Program-made: the position numbers and the translations under genes | In this document: one piece after another, positions 62,613 to 64,000 of the stretch | Position numbering within the stretch: position 1 is the stretch's first letter | Layout: the number at the start of each line of letters is the position of its first letter | The notes under the pieces: model-generated | The model's database searches: none | The model's input: the letters and a program-made list of their open reading frames with translations, nothing else | Told to the model about the DNA's origin: nothing | Assembly: GCF_021044885.1 (NCBI RefSeq) | Contig: NZ_JAJNOD010000001.1 | Coordinates: forward strand, 1,674,001 to 1,738,000 | Length of the DNA: 64,000 bases | Origin: Microbacterium nymphoidis | Lineage (GTDB): Bacteria > Actinomycetota > Actinomycetes > Actinomycetales > Microbacteriaceae | Reading direction: 5' to 3'

Positions 62613-62618
62613 TAGCGT
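62613..62618 (+). promoter_or_regulatory. -10 element TAGCGT for the moxR operon
   Basis: TAGCGT lies 53 bases before the moxR ATG, so this transcript has a leader with an AAAGGG ribosome site. Confidence 0.4.
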
Positions 62619-62671
62619 GGTCGTCAAGGGGGAAAGGTGTCTGCCGTCCCCGCGCACTGAAAGGGATCACG

Positions 62672-63673
62672 ATGCAGCAGTCCGCCGCCGCACCCACCGA
62701 GCAGGAGATGGCGCGGGCGCGCGACGTCCTGAAGATCGTGTCTGATGCCTACTCGGCGCGCATGGTGGGACAGGAGCGGCTGCGCACCAGCCTTCTGATC
62801 GCGCTGATCGCCGGCGGCCACATCCTGCTGGAGTCCGTGCCGGGCCTGGCGAAGACGACGGCCGCTTCCACCCTGGCGGCCACCGTTCAAGCCGACTTCA
62901 AGCGCATCCAGTGCACGCCCGACCTGCTGCCGAGCGACATCACCGGAAGCCAGATCTACGACGCGGCGCACGGCACCTTCCGCACGGTGCTGGGGCCGGT
63001 GCACGCCAACTTCGTGCTGCTGGACGAGATCAACCGGTCTTCCGCGAAAACCCAGTCCGCGATGCTGGAGGCGATGCAGGAGAGGCAGACCACGATCGGC
63101 GGCGAGCTCCACAAGCTCCCGCGGCCGTTCCTGGTGATCGCGACGCAGAACCCCATCGAGCAGGAGGGCACGTACGAGCTGCCCGAGGCTCAGATGGACC
63201 GCTTCCTCCTCAAGGAGATCGTCGACTACCCGAGCCCCGCGGAGGAGCTCGAGGTGCTGAATCGCATCGATGCGGGCATTCTGGACCCCGACCATCCGGG
63301 TGACGGGAAGGTGACCCTCGACGACGTGCGCGACCTCCAGTCGATCGCCTCCCGCGTGCACGTGGATCCGGCCATCCGCAACTACATCGTCTCGCTCGTG
63401 TACGTCACGCGGAACCCGGCGCCGTACATCGGCGAGGACCGCGCCCGCTACATCAAGTACGGAGCGAGCCCCCGGGCGAGCATCGCGTTCCTGCAGGCGG
63501 CCCGCGCGTTCGCACTGCTGCAGGGGCGGGCCTATGTGATTCCCGAGGACGTCCGGTCACTGCGTCACGTGATCCTTCGCCACCGTGTGCTGCTCACTTT
63601 CGAGGGTCAGGCCGACGGCGTGCGCGGCGAGGACCTGATCGACGCGATCTTCGGCGCCGTGCCCACCCCGTAA
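62672..63673 (+). CDS. MoxR-family AAA+ ATPase
   Basis: AAA+ chaperone of 333 residues. Walker A is the family variant LLESVPGLAKTTAAS, Walker B is NFVLLDEINRSSAK, and sensor 1 lies in FLVIATQNPIEQEGTYELPE. MoxR proteins act with DUF58 and VWA proteins to mature or activate surface or enzyme complexes. The ATG at 62672 has AAAGGG upstream. The DUF58 gene begins 18 nt after its stop, confirming the usual pair. Confidence 0.93.
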   Translation: MQQSAAAPTEQEMARARDVLKIVSDAYSARMVGQERLRTSLLIALIAGGHILLESVPGLAKTTAASTLAATVQADFKRIQCTPDLLPSDITGSQIYDAAHGTFRTVLGPVHANFVLLDEINRSSAKTQSAMLEAMQERQTTIGGELHKLPRPFLVIATQNPIEQEGTYELPEAQMDRFLLKEIVDYPSPAEELEVLNRIDAGILDPDHPGDGKVTLDDVRDLQSIASRVHVDPAIRNYIVSLVYVTRNPAPYIGEDRARYIKYGASPRASIAFLQAARAFALLQGRAYVIPEDVRSLRHVILRHRVLLTFEGQADGVRGEDLIDAIFGAVPTP

Positions 63674-63691
63674 CCGGACGCGAAACCTCCC

Positions 63692-64000
63692 ATGGCCAGT
63701 CTCCTCCCGCAGGTGAAGAGCAAGCTCTTCATCTCTTCCGGGCGATCGTCGATGCACCAGCTCGACGGCGCCTACAAGTCGCTGCTGCACGGGCGCAGCC
63801 TCGACTTCGAGGACCTGCGACGGTACGAGACCGGTGATCAGGTGCGCGACATCGACTGGCGTGCATCGGCTCGCCTGGGCAACCTCGTGGTCAAGCGCAC
63901 GCGCGCCACGCGAGCACAGACCGTGCTGTTCGTGGTGGACACCGGTCGCACCATGGCTGCACTGGCGGAGGATGGCGCCCCCAAGCAGGAGCTGTCGATC
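63692..64000 (+). CDS. DUF58-domain protein (partial, C-terminus off the right edge)
   Basis: The first 103 residues are visible: MASLLPQVKSKLFISSGRSS, then the DUF58 core RRYETGDQVRDIDWRASARLGNLVVK, followed by the start of a VWA-like fold with VLFVVDTGRTM. The DIDW motif and the place next to MoxR make the family certain. It probably binds the MoxR ATPase and a peptidoglycan- or surface-related partner. The frame is open at the end of the window. Confidence 0.9.
   Translation, partial: MASLLPQVKSKLFISSGRSSMHQLDGAYKSLLHGRSLDFEDLRRYETGDQVRDIDWRASARLGNLVVKRTRATRAQTVLFVVDTGRTMAALAEDGAPKQELSI

Noticed and set aside
58936..62697. A minus-strand frame of about 1250 codons opposite the surface protein
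   Set aside because: No recognisable domain, and the opposite strand has a signal peptide, PKD domains and a ribosome site.

Overview
The window is a chromosomal segment of a high-GC Gram-positive actinobacterium, most likely Microbacterium or a close relative in Microbacteriaceae. This rests on strongly GC-biased third positions, the C5 heme genes in actinobacterial order, LCP, MoxR/DUF58 and Mrp genes of actinobacterial type, and a recurring TAnnnT-N6-start arrangement that marks leaderless transcripts. I saw no rRNA, tRNA, CRISPR array, insertion sequence or prophage. Both ends cut genes: hemL on the left and a DUF58 gene on the right.

Layout. 1-7153: early and middle heme genes. hemE-hemY-hemC-hemB-hemL run leftward as overlapping cistrons and hemA diverges from them; chdC and cpfC are not here. 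7400-12847: an MFS exporter behind a 9-codon leader ORF, a rhomboid protease, a two-component pair split by a palindromic repeat, and a membrane acyltransferase. 12848-13430: a 583-bp gene-free region with eight GTTAAC hexamers followed by a cluster of DnaA-box-like 9-mers. 13431-20368: a GT-C type membrane protein, chorismate mutase, a DUF1877 protein, purA, a lactonase, a cyclophilin lipoprotein and a Pr6Pr membrane protein. 20403-24146: a membrane protein-kinase-regulator operon diverging from an LCP cell-wall ligase.

24153-33537: a MerR regulator fused to a PrxQ-type peroxiredoxin, small zinc-binding proteins, argG, a HIT-like protein, a lipoprotein and a Thr/Pro-rich secreted PKD-like protein of unusual composition, an epimerase and an acyl-CoA synthetase. 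33647-39506: a six-gene operon in the order frlB-frlO-frlN-frlM-frlD-frlR, predicted to import fructosamine (Amadori) compounds, phosphorylate them and cleave them to glucose 6-phosphate and an amino acid; no transport ATPase is present. 39649-46971: an HNH endonuclease-like membrane protein, an ABC exporter pair, and a TetR / degenerate ABC-ATPase / YhgE-Pip cluster. 47092-52307: a Tat-exported GHL10 hydrolase, a membrane-anchored penicillin-acylase-family enzyme and a DUF2510 protein. 52408-58654: a complete six-gene Mrp Na+/H+ antiporter operon. 58963-64000: a 1172-residue modular surface protein, then moxR and DUF58.

The most notable points are the GTTAAC array beside DnaA boxes far from any dnaA gene, the MerR-PrxQ fusion, two families of dispersed palindromic repeats between genes, the consistent leaderless-promoter geometry, and the frl operon with its 30-bp operator dyad.
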